Notes under the pieces: generated by a model | Database searches by the model: none | What the model was told of the DNA's origin: nothing | Seen by the model: the letters and a program-made list of their open reading frames with translations, nothing else | Part shown: positions 53,167 to 62,091 of the stretch, piece after piece | Layout: every line of letters starts with the position of its first letter | Position numbering within the stretch: position 1 is the first letter of the stretch | Made by a program: the position numbers and the translations under genes | From: an uncultured Roseobacter sp. | Lineage (GTDB): Bacteria > Pseudomonadota > Alphaproteobacteria > Rhodobacterales > Rhodobacteraceae | DNA length: 64,000 bases | NCBI RefSeq assembly: GCF_947495025.1 | Contig: NZ_CANLXG010000001.1 | Span: 1,178,001 to 1,242,000, forward strand | Direction: 5' to 3'

Positions 53167-55374
53167 TCAATGCCGTGATTGCTCAATGGCCAGCTGTATC
53201 TCAGCCACCTGATCTGCGAATTCTCCATCCTTCAAGCCGTCCAAGCGCGCTTCAGTTTGGCCCCAGTCAAGGAACCTAGAGACGGCTTCCTTGGACAGGG
53301 GATAGTAAACTCTGTCGCTCATTGCCCAACTCCTAAGGTGGTCCAAGATTTGGAGGAACCCTTCGTCGGAAGCCGTGTGCTCTTGAAACCAATCAATGGC
53401 TTGGTCATCCTCTGTTAGGTTAAGCCAGCCGTATAGGTAACCTGAAACATCGGGGAGATTTGCTATGAGGGCTTTGGTCTCTGGCCGCCTGACGCGCTCT
53501 TTCAGTATTTCAATGGCACCGTTCAAGACCTCGTCTGAAATCTCCCATTGCTCATGGTGTTCGGCTTGATCTCCAACCCTCCCATGTTGAAACAACTGAC
53601 TCCTAAAGAACTTTCCAACCAACCAATTTATGGCTACACCATCTGCTGCCATTTCTTGGACAACTTCGGGCTGTCTGGCTGGATTCAATTCAACCAAGCG
53701 ACTGAGACATCTCTTCGCAACTCTATTCGCGACTGCGTCAAGCGATAGATCGAAAGCGCGATGCTCCCCATCTTCCTCCAACGCAACATCCATCATGTCG
53801 GAAAGCGCTTTAAGTACCCCTGCCAGTTGATCTTCATTTAGTGCAGCAATGCACTCGTCGTCTAGTCTGTCGAGCACGTGTTCGAACCAAGTTTTTCCCG
53901 AACTCCGACGCTTCCTCACCTCTTCCGTAAATCGTGTGGTCAACTGGTCTGGGTTGTCCCTTGCCAATTGCAAAAGCTCATTGAAGACACCATCAGGCAT
54001 AACGGTTTTTGGGCCTGTGAGAGCAAAGTAAAACCTGTAATGTAAAGGGCTACCCAGTCGCTTTAGTGCTACTGCTTCCGAAACAGCCGCAGAATTCATG
54101 GTATTGAACACTCGTTTGTCGGCTTCCTCCACATTGGCCACACCGGGCACGAAGCGTCTCAAATTCCAAATTGAACGGCCTGAATCGGCTCCCTCAGAAG
54201 GCAGCAATTTCTTTAGCTCATTGCCCATTTTGGTTCTTTCGTCACTTGCAACGGATGCGTCTCCCGTTATCAGCACAGAACGCACCGACAGATATACCTC
54301 AAGCCATTGATACAGCTTGAAGTTTGTCGTTTTTATCAAATGAAGACGACAAAAATCTGGGAAGTACACGTCGTCTGCGACCTGTGGAAACACAAAACGA
54401 ATGCTGTTCAAGGCAAGCTTGACTTCTCTCGGTGTGGACAAGCCCATTCCTTCTCGGTCAACTGCTGACTTTAGGTCGTCGAGCAGGGGGTCTTCAGCAT
54501 CCGACCCAGTGACTTCTGCATAGATAGCTTTCGCTTCATCAAGAAATTGAGTGCGAAGATCGAATGGTTCAGGAAGTGGAATGCTGAAGGTGAGTTGGTC
54601 TATTTTTTGAAGAAAAAGATCACCGTCAGCAACCTTGAGGCCAGTCTTAAGAGCTTGAGCCAGTACTTCGCGATCATAGCACATCAAGTATGCTACCCTT
54701 GGGAAGTCAGCGACTGACCGAACCAAACGGACCACTTCAACTGCTTGCTCGGGTTCAAGACGGTCAAGGTCGTCGAGGATCACAACGAACCCAACATTCA
54801 AATCCTGAATTTTTTTCGATATCTTTTGTTTTAGCTCGGATGGTGTGGGGCCAGTCGGCAAAACCTGTTCTGCAGCATCAGCTCCTGCTTGCAACACGCC
54901 ACCAACGATCTGAGCGCCGGGTACAAAGTAACCTGCGACATTCGCAACAGAGGCTATCCCACGGGCTGTCTTGGGACCATAGTCGCGAAGCAATTGACCG
55001 ACTTCAGCCATCGCGTCCAGTGCAGCGTTTCCTTCTTCGCCATTGGCCGCAGCGAGTTCATCTTCTCGTGACTTCAGTATTGCCGATATTGGGTCCAACA
55101 GCGACGAAACCAGCGAAGACGCATCCCCGTTCAGCCAAGGCGCGATTGTAATTGTATAAATCCCTTGCTTTTGAGCATCATCCAGTTCGGAGCGAAGGAA
55201 GTTCAACAATGAGGTCTTTCCTGATCCCCACCGTCCTTCCAGCCCAATGACCATGCCATCGCCTTTTGACGCTTCAATGATTGATGGCGCTAGTCGTTTA
55301 GCCATGCCGACGAAACCAAATTGGTCCTCGGCTTCGTTTTCGAGTGCCCGGTCTGAATCTAAAGTTGTGGCCAT
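53167..55374 (-). CDS. KAP family P-loop NTPase
   Basis: A 735-residue KAP NTPase: FGFVGMAKRLAPSIIEASKG, Walker A LEGRWGSGKTSLLNFL (residues 45-60), Walker B with sensor FVVILDDLDRLEPEQ (about 196-210), and the KAP-typical VVRLVRSVADFPRVAYLMCY. A weakly hydrophobic Gly/Ala-rich stretch (about 135-170) sits between the two, where KAP proteins often insert a membrane region. The last third is helical and unassigned. KAP NTPases occur in defence loci such as QatABCD, but QatB-D are absent here. It begins 23 bases after the DUF4365 gene. Confidence 0.85.
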   Translation of the reverse strand: MATTLDSDRALENEAEDQFGFVGMAKRLAPSIIEASKGDGMVIGLEGRWGSGKTSLLNFLRSELDDAQKQGIYTITIAPWLNGDASSLVSSLLDPISAILKSREDELAAANGEEGNAALDAMAEVGQLLRDYGPKTARGIASVANVAGYFVPGAQIVGGVLQAGADAAEQVLPTGPTPSELKQKISKKIQDLNVGFVVILDDLDRLEPEQAVEVVRLVRSVADFPRVAYLMCYDREVLAQALKTGLKVADGDLFLQKIDQLTFSIPLPEPFDLRTQFLDEAKAIYAEVTGSDAEDPLLDDLKSAVDREGMGLSTPREVKLALNSIRFVFPQVADDVYFPDFCRLHLIKTTNFKLYQWLEVYLSVRSVLITGDASVASDERTKMGNELKKLLPSEGADSGRSIWNLRRFVPGVANVEEADKRVFNTMNSAAVSEAVALKRLGSPLHYRFYFALTGPKTVMPDGVFNELLQLARDNPDQLTTRFTEEVRKRRSSGKTWFEHVLDRLDDECIAALNEDQLAGVLKALSDMMDVALEEDGEHRAFDLSLDAVANRVAKRCLSRLVELNPARQPEVVQEMAADGVAINWLVGKFFRSQLFQHGRVGDQAEHHEQWEISDEVLNGAIEILKERVRRPETKALIANLPDVSGYLYGWLNLTEDDQAIDWFQEHTASDEGFLQILDHLRSWAMSDRVYYPLSKEAVSRFLDWGQTEARLDGLKDGEFADQVAEIQLAIEQSRH

Positions 55375-55397
55375 GCTATTTCCTTAAAAACAATTCG

Positions 55398-56474
55398 TTA
55401 TCGCTTTGGTGTCGGCTCTTGTAAGCATAGCGATTGGAGGTAAACTGCATCCGCCCGGTTTGGCCACTTCATGGTGCAATAGTCACGGTCCTTTTCTGGG
55501 ATATGAAGAATGCCAGCCCCGGTTTCGAACGCAGTTTCTAGCGTAGCAATTTTCAGCCAAATACTCATCGCGTCCAGTTCGGCGTGTGCTTCCCGAAACT
55601 GACAATACCAACTCAACTCGTAGAGCTTCAGCTCGTCAAATCTGTGTGCCAAACCAAGCGACATTGCATGGTCGGGAAAACCGTCATAAAGGCCGAGCAA
55701 ACCATCGAGACCGGCTAGCGAGTAGGTGTCTCCCCTAACAACCATCTTCAGAATTTGATCAGCATCCAATCTGTCGCCAAACCGCCGAGTGAGGTCTACC
55801 AAAACTTTTCCAAATTCTTGCGAATCTACCCGCGAAAGGTGAGGGCCACGCTTGATAAGCTTGTCGATAGCTCCATTGAAAATCGCGATGTGGGCGTCAT
55901 CGCCGAGGTGCTCAAGCAGGTCCGAAGCCAGCGCCAGTGCCTTCGCATCATACTTTGAGGAAAACACTTCAAATAGTTTCTGAACGGCCATTAACTGAGA
56001 GCCTTTGGTTACGCCAAGCGCGATCTCGGGTAGGTGATGCTGGAACGACAGGTTTAGCTTATTTTCTTCAGGGACCTTTATCAGAGCGCTTTTGGAACCG
56101 CATAAAATGCCCTCTCTGCCAATAAGGTACTCTTGGAGCCACAAATAGTGGATTTCGTTGCTCCGAACATTCACAAGGAGAAGAAGAACCGGGACTCGGA
56201 ACTGATTTGCGTATTTCAAATACTCAGTTTTTAGTCGAACGTAGTAGCCACGGTTTTTATAGATAGGTTTGAGCGTTCCCTTGACCTGAAGCTTCACGAG
56301 AGCACCAGATAGTTCTTCGACACCGTCAGTAACGTCAATAAGCTCTGCCTCCAAATCAATTCCGAAATCATGCGACTGTGTTCGGCAAATCCAATTTGGA
56401 GCCTTTAGGAACGCTCCTTGGGCGATATGTTCAGCGAGGTCTCCGGTCCTTTGAGAAATTGATCTTTTTGGCAA
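55398..56474 (-). CDS. DUF4365 domain protein, nuclease-like
   Basis: A 358-residue protein with an N-terminal DUF4365 domain of the PD-(D/E)xK nuclease superfamily. Active-site candidates: Asp40 and Glu in HDFGIDLEAELID, and Gln-x-Lys in LVKLQVKGT (about residues 60-68), then YYVRLKTEYLKYANQFRVPV and IHYLWLQEYL. The C-terminal 200 residues are helical and unrecognised. TTG 56474 is preferred (AGGA 8 bases upstream); a GTG at 56519 is possible. It is the first gene of the minus-strand operon with KAP NTPase. Probable defence effector; inference. Confidence 0.72.
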   Translation of the reverse strand: MPKRSISQRTGDLAEHIAQGAFLKAPNWICRTQSHDFGIDLEAELIDVTDGVEELSGALVKLQVKGTLKPIYKNRGYYVRLKTEYLKYANQFRVPVLLLLVNVRSNEIHYLWLQEYLIGREGILCGSKSALIKVPEENKLNLSFQHHLPEIALGVTKGSQLMAVQKLFEVFSSKYDAKALALASDLLEHLGDDAHIAIFNGAIDKLIKRGPHLSRVDSQEFGKVLVDLTRRFGDRLDADQILKMVVRGDTYSLAGLDGLLGLYDGFPDHAMSLGLAHRFDELKLYELSWYCQFREAHAELDAMSIWLKIATLETAFETGAGILHIPEKDRDYCTMKWPNRADAVYLQSLCLQEPTPKR

Positions 56475-56603
56475 ACGACTCGTTCCTAAGTCAGTATTCT
56501 GAGTACTAAGTTGTTGCACTTCCCCTCGGATTGTCTAGCTGCTCTTCAAACCCCTTCAGATTGTACCCTGACACGCGGATTCTGGGTGTCTTACGATGTC
56601 TGC

Positions 56604-57761
56604 ATGAAACAGATGCTGACAACCAAATCACTCGACTCGATGCCACCGGCGACCGCCAAACGGTACGAGGTCCGCGATCAGAAAGTAAACGGCCTGCATG
56701 TGCGTGTGTCGACCACAGGTGCCAAGGTGTTCTACACGATGGCGCGCCCGAACGGCTCGCGCAGGCGCATCAAAATCGGCCCTTATCCTGTGGTCTCCCT
56801 TGCCGACGCCAGACGCAAAGCAATGGAAATTGCCCGTGATGTCGAGTTGGGCGAGTTCGAGAAAGCGCCTGAGGTCTCGGAGGAATCGGCCCCGACGCTG
56901 GGCGAGATCATCCCCAAGTTCATCGAGCTTCATGCAAAGCCAAACACCAAGGACTGGAAACGCACCGAAAGCGTTCTGCAAAAGTTCGACGGCTTGAAGG
57001 ATCGGCCTATCGACCAGATCAAGCGGCAGGATGTCAGCAAGGTGCTGGACGGCATCATCGCCAACGGCACGCCGACACGCGCAAACCGGGCGCTCTCAGC
57101 GATCAAAAAGCTCATGAACTGGTGTGTTATGCGTGGCGATATCGAAACATCGCCTGTGGCTCTTCTCAGGCCGCCTACGCGTGAGGTTCCGCGTGATCGT
57201 GTGCTGAGCGATGATGAAATTCAAAATATCTGGCAACAGAGCGACGTCGAGGGCTACCCGTTTGGTCCCTTCCTCAAATTGCTGATGATGACAGGGCAGC
57301 GACGGGCAGAAGTGTCTGACATGCGCTGGTCTGAACTCAATCTTGATGAGGGAATTTGGGAACTTCCGGCGAGCCGTGTGAAAAACGCGCGCCTGCATAT
57401 CGTGCCTTTGCCTCCACAGGCCGTGGATATACTGCGATCCCTGCACAGGTTCCTCGAAAGCGACTTCGTTTTCACGACGACTGGGCGTTCAGCAATTTCT
57501 GGGTTCGGACGCCTCAAGGAACGTATCGAGGCGACGTTGCCCAAAAACACACCTGATTGGCGCTTCCATGATTTCAGGCGCACGGCCTCCACAGGGATGG
57601 CAAAGATCGGCATTGCACCCCATGTGATCGATGCCGTGACCAACCTTAAATCAGGAGTCGTCTCAGGCGTTGGCGCAACCTACAATCGCTACACGTATTT
57701 CAACGAGAAGCGTGAGGCGCTGGAGCAATGGGCCGACCACCTAGCCGAATTAACAAGTTAG
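56604..57761 (+). CDS. Tyrosine recombinase/integrase, P4 type
   Basis: A 385-residue integrase. An N-terminal arm-binding DUF4102-like domain (RYEVRDQKVNGLHVRVSTTG, KIGPYPVVSLADARRKAMEI) precedes the core-binding SAM-like domain (about 95-185) and the catalytic domain: Arg in MTGQRRAEVSDMRW, HDFRRT (His-x-x-Arg), and the nucleophile Tyr in GATYNRYTYFNEKREAL. It probably integrates the element into tRNA-Phe. The start at 56604 was chosen because the domain begins there. It overlaps the next gene by 34 bases. Confidence 0.92.
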   Translation: MKQMLTTKSLDSMPPATAKRYEVRDQKVNGLHVRVSTTGAKVFYTMARPNGSRRRIKIGPYPVVSLADARRKAMEIARDVELGEFEKAPEVSEESAPTLGEIIPKFIELHAKPNTKDWKRTESVLQKFDGLKDRPIDQIKRQDVSKVLDGIIANGTPTRANRALSAIKKLMNWCVMRGDIETSPVALLRPPTREVPRDRVLSDDEIQNIWQQSDVEGYPFGPFLKLLMMTGQRRAEVSDMRWSELNLDEGIWELPASRVKNARLHIVPLPPQAVDILRSLHRFLESDFVFTTTGRSAISGFGRLKERIEATLPKNTPDWRFHDFRRTASTGMAKIGIAPHVIDAVTNLKSGVVSGVGATYNRYTYFNEKREALEQWADHLAELTS

Positions 57762-58489
57762 CATTCCCAAAGGTATGGCGTGAAATTGAAGCGTACCACG
57801 AGAAGCATTGGGAAATACGGCTGCGCCCTGCTGCCAATCTCATAGGCTATTTCTTATATCCAGTCGGCTGGCATTGGACCGAATTCCGTCCACTTACGGA
57901 AGATGACAAGATGCCCTACGAGCAAGTAGCACGAGAGACCTCACGCCAAGGCTTGCCTTTGAAGCGCCCTATACGCCAGCCCGCGCTCAAAAGATGGCAG
58001 GCCGGGCGAACGTATCGGCTATATGCTGCGACAGAGTACCTAGAAAAACTATTCGTTCGAGAAGGTTTGAAGTATTTCTCCCATTCGGTACGAAACCCGG
58101 GATTGCGCAACCGAGACGCACGCACGGTGACACGCAGCCTGAACAGGTCTGATTTTTCAAAAATACGCGTCTTGGACTCAACTGTTGGTCGCCTTACTTC
58201 GGAGCAGTTTGATCTGACCGTGGATGCAATGGGTTTGGTTTCATTGCTGATCGAAGCAACAGAAACGCGTGGAGCGCCCAACAAGCACAACTTGCTTGAG
58301 GTCGAGCGATGGTGCCGTGACCACATTGAACGCAACACAGAGCTACTAAAAGAAACTGCCAAGCCTAAGGCAACGCTCATAAATGCAGCGAGTGACTGGC
58401 AAGGCGAGACCTACCCGGAACCGGCAGGTCCAGACCAAATCCGGCCAATCGTTGACAAACTGCTGCGAGAGTATGACTGCGAAGAATAA
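57728..58489 (+). CDS. Hypothetical protein overlapping the integrase
   Basis: A 253-residue soluble protein without a family I recognise. It begins MGRPPSRINKLAFPKVWREI and shows basic patches (LRNRDARTVTRSLNRSDFSK) and an acidic end (YDCEE). The 34-base overlap with int suggests translational coupling. Its position between integrase and AlpA genes would suit an accessory recombination or control protein, but nothing in the sequence proves that. Confidence 0.6.
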   Translation: MGRPPSRINKLAFPKVWREIEAYHEKHWEIRLRPAANLIGYFLYPVGWHWTEFRPLTEDDKMPYEQVARETSRQGLPLKRPIRQPALKRWQAGRTYRLYAATEYLEKLFVREGLKYFSHSVRNPGLRNRDARTVTRSLNRSDFSKIRVLDSTVGRLTSEQFDLTVDAMGLVSLLIEATETRGAPNKHNLLEVERWCRDHIERNTELLKETAKPKATLINAASDWQGETYPEPAGPDQIRPIVDKLLREYDCEE

Positions 58490-58538
58490 ACTCGATTTAT
58501 TCCTCAAAGATTGCCGGAAGAATCATGGGTAATTGAAA

Positions 58539-58562
58539 GACCTCCACACAAAACAGGAGGTC
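58539..58562 (+). promoter_or_regulatory. Hairpin sequestering the ribosome site of the AlpA-like gene
   Basis: GACCTCC-acacaaaaca-GGAGGTC: perfect 7-base-pair stem with a 10-base loop, whose 3' arm is the GGAGG ribosome site 4-5 bases before ATG 58567. It could block translation until melted, or as DNA act as an operator for a dimeric regulator. Confidence 0.55.
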
Positions 58563-58566
58563 CGAA

Positions 58567-58818
58567 ATGGAACCGAAACAGAACACTGGGGACGACATCC
58601 CCAAACAGCCCAAGGTGCTGCTGACGCGATCAGACTTGCAAAGCATGGGCGTCAATCTATCGAATTCGTCGCTGCTTAGGGCTGAGGCCCGCGGTGCCTT
58701 CCCACGTCGGCTGCGATTAAGTCCGGCAAAGGTTTGCTGGGATCGCGCGGAGGTGGCCGAATGGTTGGATCGCCGCAAGGCCGAGCGTGCCGATTGGCAC
58801 TATGCTGATGCGAGGTAA
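58567..58818 (+). CDS. AlpA-like DNA-binding protein
   Basis: An 83-residue protein with a MerR-like winged HTH of the AlpA type: VLLTRSDLQSMGVNLSNSSL, RGAFPRRLRLSPAKVCWDRA and EVAEWLDRRKAER. AlpA-type proteins regulate integrase/excisionase of P4-like elements. A typical companion of the integrase here; translation may be controlled by the hairpin at 58539. Confidence 0.75.
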   Translation: MEPKQNTGDDIPKQPKVLLTRSDLQSMGVNLSNSSLLRAEARGAFPRRLRLSPAKVCWDRAEVAEWLDRRKAERADWHYADAR

Positions 58819-58824
58819 GCCAAG

Positions 58825-59031
58825 ATGGAAGCTGCTTATACTCGCACATATTGCCCGAGATGCTTGAAGTATCTGGGCATCAAAAACACACCGAAACAAC
58901 TAAGGCGATTTGAAGCCAAGGGTGTATTTCCCAAAAGAATTGGCCCCTCCACATGGAACGCTGAAGAGGTTGATAAGTGGTATCTAGCTGTAACGGGAAC
59001 CCACGCACCTTTCCTCATTTGCAGAACCTGA
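58825..59031 (+). CDS. Second small AlpA-like protein
   Basis: A 68-residue protein: TPKQLRRFEAKGVFPKRIGP and TWNAEEVDKWYLAVTGTH resemble the AlpA HTH wing and the EVxxW motif. It starts 6 bases after the first AlpA-like gene and probably shares its transcript. Role likely similar, perhaps excision control. Confidence 0.6.
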   Translation: MEAAYTRTYCPRCLKYLGIKNTPKQLRRFEAKGVFPKRIGPSTWNAEEVDKWYLAVTGTHAPFLICRT

Positions 59032-59041
59032 AATAAGCGAC

Positions 59042-59064
59042 GGTGGGGCGATAATCGCCCCTCC
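59042..59064 (+). terminator. Possible terminator hairpin after the AlpA-like genes
   Basis: GGGGCGA-taa-TCGCCCC, a 7-base-pair GC-rich stem extended by two more pairs past one mismatch, just after the stop at 59031. The following sequence (tccattctt) is only weakly T-rich, so it may terminate inefficiently. Confidence 0.45.
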
Positions 59065-59143
59065 ATTCTTCAACACAAAACGCAGCGAAACAGACGTGCG
59101 CATCGCACGGATGGTGAAGCTATGTGTTTCGAAAGGACATATC

Positions 59144-60103
59144 ATGACACCGGAAATTGATGACTTCCTGACGCCCTCGCTCTTTCAAGACGGCTGGCCA
59201 GATCGAACTACAGTGAAAGAGCAGGACGAGTTTCTGTTCGCGATCTGGGGACCACAGGTATGGGACAGTGTGACAACCTACGCCTCGCTCTGCTTTCGCA
59301 AAAAGGGTTCGTCACGAATGGTGCAAGAGTTCGTGCAGGTCGATGATGACATGTCCGTGGCTGACATCCTGCGCTCCTACAGCCGACACGAGTGGGACCA
59401 GTATTTCAGTCCCAATACCTACACCCGGAAGAACCGAAAACTCAGCAGCGTATTCCATGATTGTTGGTTTGGTTGGTGCGAAGTGGACGAAGCCGATCCA
59501 TTTGCATTCAACCCCAAACCGTCAATCGTGTGGCAGACGTCGCCGGGACGTACCCAAGCGCTATGGTGCTGGGGTTGCCCTCATACGCCTGAAACGGCGT
59601 CGGCATATTCCAAAGCCCTCGCCTATCGGTTCGGAGGCGACAAAGGTGGTAGTGCAGCAAACAAGCTCCTGAGGATACCGGGATCATACAATCACAAGCC
59701 GGAATACGGGAAGCCGTTCATCCCACTTTTGAAGTTCGACCCCACGTGTATGGATGAAAGGCCAAAGCTGTTACTCAGCCAGCGAGGTTCGTACACGGTC
59801 AATCTTCGTGGTCAGGATTTGGACCCACATGCGCATTCTAAATGGGATGTGTGGAAAAGATACCGACACAAGCTGGACGCTTCGACTAGCTCGCTTATCA
59901 GGCACAACACAGCGCGCGCCCACGATAGGTCAAACCGAATTTTCGCAATGGTGGCCGGGCTTCACGAGGCCGGTGCCTCGTTGGACGAAATCGCAAGCGT
60001 CATCTGGGCCAGCCCCTATTTTCGGGACAAGCACGGGGACAACTTGAGCCGTCTTGGGCGCGAAATCCACGCGATCATCGCGAAGGTGGGGGACACTCAA
60101 TGA
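59144..60103 (+). CDS. Replication primase-like protein (RepB/prim-pol type)
   Basis: A 319-residue protein resembling the primase of mobile islands. Acidic catalytic-type motif GWCEVDEADPF (about residues 108-118), WCWGCPHTPETASAYSKALA, and RIPGSYNHKPEYGKPFIPLL (the RxPGxxNxK motif). A C-terminal helical section (RSNRIFAMVAGLHEAGASLD) matches primase C-terminal domains. The ATG at 59144 has AAAGGA 7 bases upstream. Overlaps repA by four bases, forming a replication unit. Confidence 0.75.
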   Translation: MTPEIDDFLTPSLFQDGWPDRTTVKEQDEFLFAIWGPQVWDSVTTYASLCFRKKGSSRMVQEFVQVDDDMSVADILRSYSRHEWDQYFSPNTYTRKNRKLSSVFHDCWFGWCEVDEADPFAFNPKPSIVWQTSPGRTQALWCWGCPHTPETASAYSKALAYRFGGDKGGSAANKLLRIPGSYNHKPEYGKPFIPLLKFDPTCMDERPKLLLSQRGSYTVNLRGQDLDPHAHSKWDVWKRYRHKLDASTSSLIRHNTARAHDRSNRIFAMVAGLHEAGASLDEIASVIWASPYFRDKHGDNLSRLGREIHAIIAKVGDTQ

Positions 60104-61083
60104 CCTCAAAGAAAAAGGAACTGTTCGTCGGCTTGGATACAATCGACCCCAAGGCAGTCGAGTGGCTGTGGGAGCCGTTCATCCCGTTTAGCATGATCAC
60201 GATCATGGAGGGCGATCCCGGCGTCGGCAAATCCTTCCTCGCGATGCAACTGGCCGTACAGGTCAGCATTGGTGGGGAATTACCAGATGGTCAAAAGGTG
60301 GGGCGCGGTCGCGTCCTTTACCTCAGCGCCGAGGATGATGCAGCTTATACGATCAGGCCGCGCATCGATGCGATGGGGGGCGATCCGTCACGCATTCGGG
60401 TTCAGGGTGACTTCCTGTCGCTGGACGAGAAAGGTCTGCAGGCGCTCATGCGCGAGGTGAAGCGAAAGCCACCGGACCTTCTCATCCTTGACCCGTTGTT
60501 CGCCTATATCCCGGCTGGGCAAGATATCTACAAGCCCAATGTAATCCGGCAGCTTTTGTCCTTCCTGAAAGACATCGCTGAAGCTGGCGAGACTGCTGTG
60601 GTGATCATCCGGCACCTGACCAAGGCCAAGCACGACAAGGCCATCTACAGAGGTGGTGGGTCTATGGATGTGATCGGCGCTGCTAGGTCCGCTTTCTTGG
60701 TCTGCGAACATCCAAACGACAGTTCGACCAAGCTGGTTGTTCACATCAAACACAACATCGCCACGAGGGGGCAAACCCAAAGCTACGAGATTGCTGGCGA
60801 GGAAGGAGGTATGGCGACCCTGAATTGGCTTGGGCCGTCAGACATCACGATTGATGATCTGATTTCTTCCGATGGCCCACCCCGAATGTCGGCACTGGAC
60901 GAGGCGACCCAGTTCCTGCGCGTATTTCTCAAGAACGGCCCTGAGGCGTCCACAAGGGTTGAGAAAGAGGCTGCTGCACGCGACATCTCCCCCAAGACCT
61001 TGGAACGCGCACGGCGTGCTCTGGGCGTCAGGTCAAAGAAGAAGGGGAAAGGCTGGTTTTTGTCGTTGCCAGACGAAGAATGA
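60100..61083 (+). CDS. RepA-like replicative helicase (RecA-fold ATPase)
   Basis: A 327-residue hexameric-helicase-type ATPase. Walker A EGDPGVGKSFLAMQLA (about 39-54), RVLYLSAEDDAAYTIRPRID, Walker B LLILDPLFAYIPAGQDIYK, VVIIRHLTKAKHDKAIYRGG (motif 3). The C-terminus (about 265-320) has a wHTH-like DEATQFLRVFLKNGPEASTR. Similar RepA proteins unwind origins on plasmids and integrative elements. Coupled to the primase gene. Confidence 0.85.
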   Translation: MTSKKKELFVGLDTIDPKAVEWLWEPFIPFSMITIMEGDPGVGKSFLAMQLAVQVSIGGELPDGQKVGRGRVLYLSAEDDAAYTIRPRIDAMGGDPSRIRVQGDFLSLDEKGLQALMREVKRKPPDLLILDPLFAYIPAGQDIYKPNVIRQLLSFLKDIAEAGETAVVIIRHLTKAKHDKAIYRGGGSMDVIGAARSAFLVCEHPNDSSTKLVVHIKHNIATRGQTQSYEIAGEEGGMATLNWLGPSDITIDDLISSDGPPRMSALDEATQFLRVFLKNGPEASTRVEKEAAARDISPKTLERARRALGVRSKKKGKGWFLSLPDEE

Positions 61084-61096
61084 CCACAGGTGAGTA

Positions 61097-61204
61097 TGAA
61101 GTGCGCCAAGAACGCCAACATCGCCATTGTTGATTTTGGCGTGCTTCACCCCTCAAGTTCGCCATGATGATGCGCGACGCCCTTGGCGATCTTGACGTTC
61201 TTGG
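61097..61204. repeat. Nested inverted repeats after repA, possible replication origin
   Basis: Two overlapping dyads: 61106-61126 with 61184-61204 (21 bases, two mismatches; CCAAGAACG and CGTTCTTGG at the ends), and 61097-61108 with 61137-61148 (TGAAGTGCGCCA / TGGCGTGCTTCA). They share the left arm, so they form alternative structures. Sited 14 bases after repA, this could be the origin or a terminator-like control element. Confidence 0.4.
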
Positions 61205-61561
61205 GATCGGCTAGGGGCCGAAAATCTCGGAGATACGTATGACCACTTGGCCGCGCAAAGGGAGCGCGTCGATAAAAAAACGCCTCCCCCATCCCCCTTG
61301 TGGTCTTCTACGGCCAGCGCCTCAGAAGGTTCGTTCAGATGTGCCCGAGAACGACACGCGGACTATTGATCAGGCTGTTGGAGGTGCAGCGGACTCGAAT
61401 AGCTGAGTCTTTTCAATCAGTCTTCATTTGGGTTCATCTGAGTGGGTGCTTTCGGGTGCCACGTGGGTGGGTTTACTCATTGGCTGGAATGTCTGCAGTG
61501 TCATATTTTGGCCAGCCATTTCTTTAGTAACGAGACAAGAATAGACCACGATACCAACACA
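61205..61561. other. Intergenic stretch, no gene seen
   Basis: 357 bases between the repeat region and the membrane-protein gene. I found only a short frame of 75 codons without recognisable domain or ribosome site. No clear promoter. Confidence 0.4.
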
Positions 61562-61870
61562 TCAGCCACGCCGTTTCCGAAGTTCGATTTCGCGGCGCAC
61601 CCTGCGCCATTTGCCCTGATCTGTGAGTTCAGACCGATACCAGGCTTCGTATTCTCGGTTGGCAGCAACTTCCACTGCCCGGTCACCGTATTCATCGATC
61701 AGTTCACCTGCCAGCGCGATGATTTCGGATTTCGGGATCAGCGTCGGCAGCACCCAGCCCTCCCACATGACCCACACAAAGGCGATCACCGCAGGAGCCA
61801 GAACGACTGTGACGAAGATGATGATCTCTATCGGCTCCAGCGCGATGCCTCCTGTCGCTTGCGCGAGCAC
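61562..61870 (-). CDS. Small hypothetical membrane protein
   Basis: A 102-residue protein with one strong hydrophobic segment (IEIIIFVTVVLAPAVIAFVW, residues about 14-33) then an amphipathic, charged C-terminal half rich in Arg and Glu (KWRRVRREIELRKRR). A single-pass inner-membrane topology is likely. No family recognised. It could be an accessory protein of the element. Confidence 0.5.
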   Translation of the reverse strand: MLAQATGGIALEPIEIIIFVTVVLAPAVIAFVWVMWEGWVLPTLIPKSEIIALAGELIDEYGDRAVEVAANREYEAWYRSELTDQGKWRRVRREIELRKRRG

Positions 61871-62091
61871 GTTAAGAAATAGGCAGGTGTCCGTCAGGGA
61901 AAATCCTGATCAATGCAGGAGACTTGGGTCGGACGCGAAAATGGCATCACCAATCACCTGAGCGCCTGCCTGAGCGCGCCAGCAGTGTATTTGACGGGAT
62001 CACCTCACCTCGGGCGCTCTTCGGGGTCTCTGGCTCATTGCAACGCTGCCACGCGCGCGTCTAACTCTGCCTGCCGGGGATTTGTTGCAGG

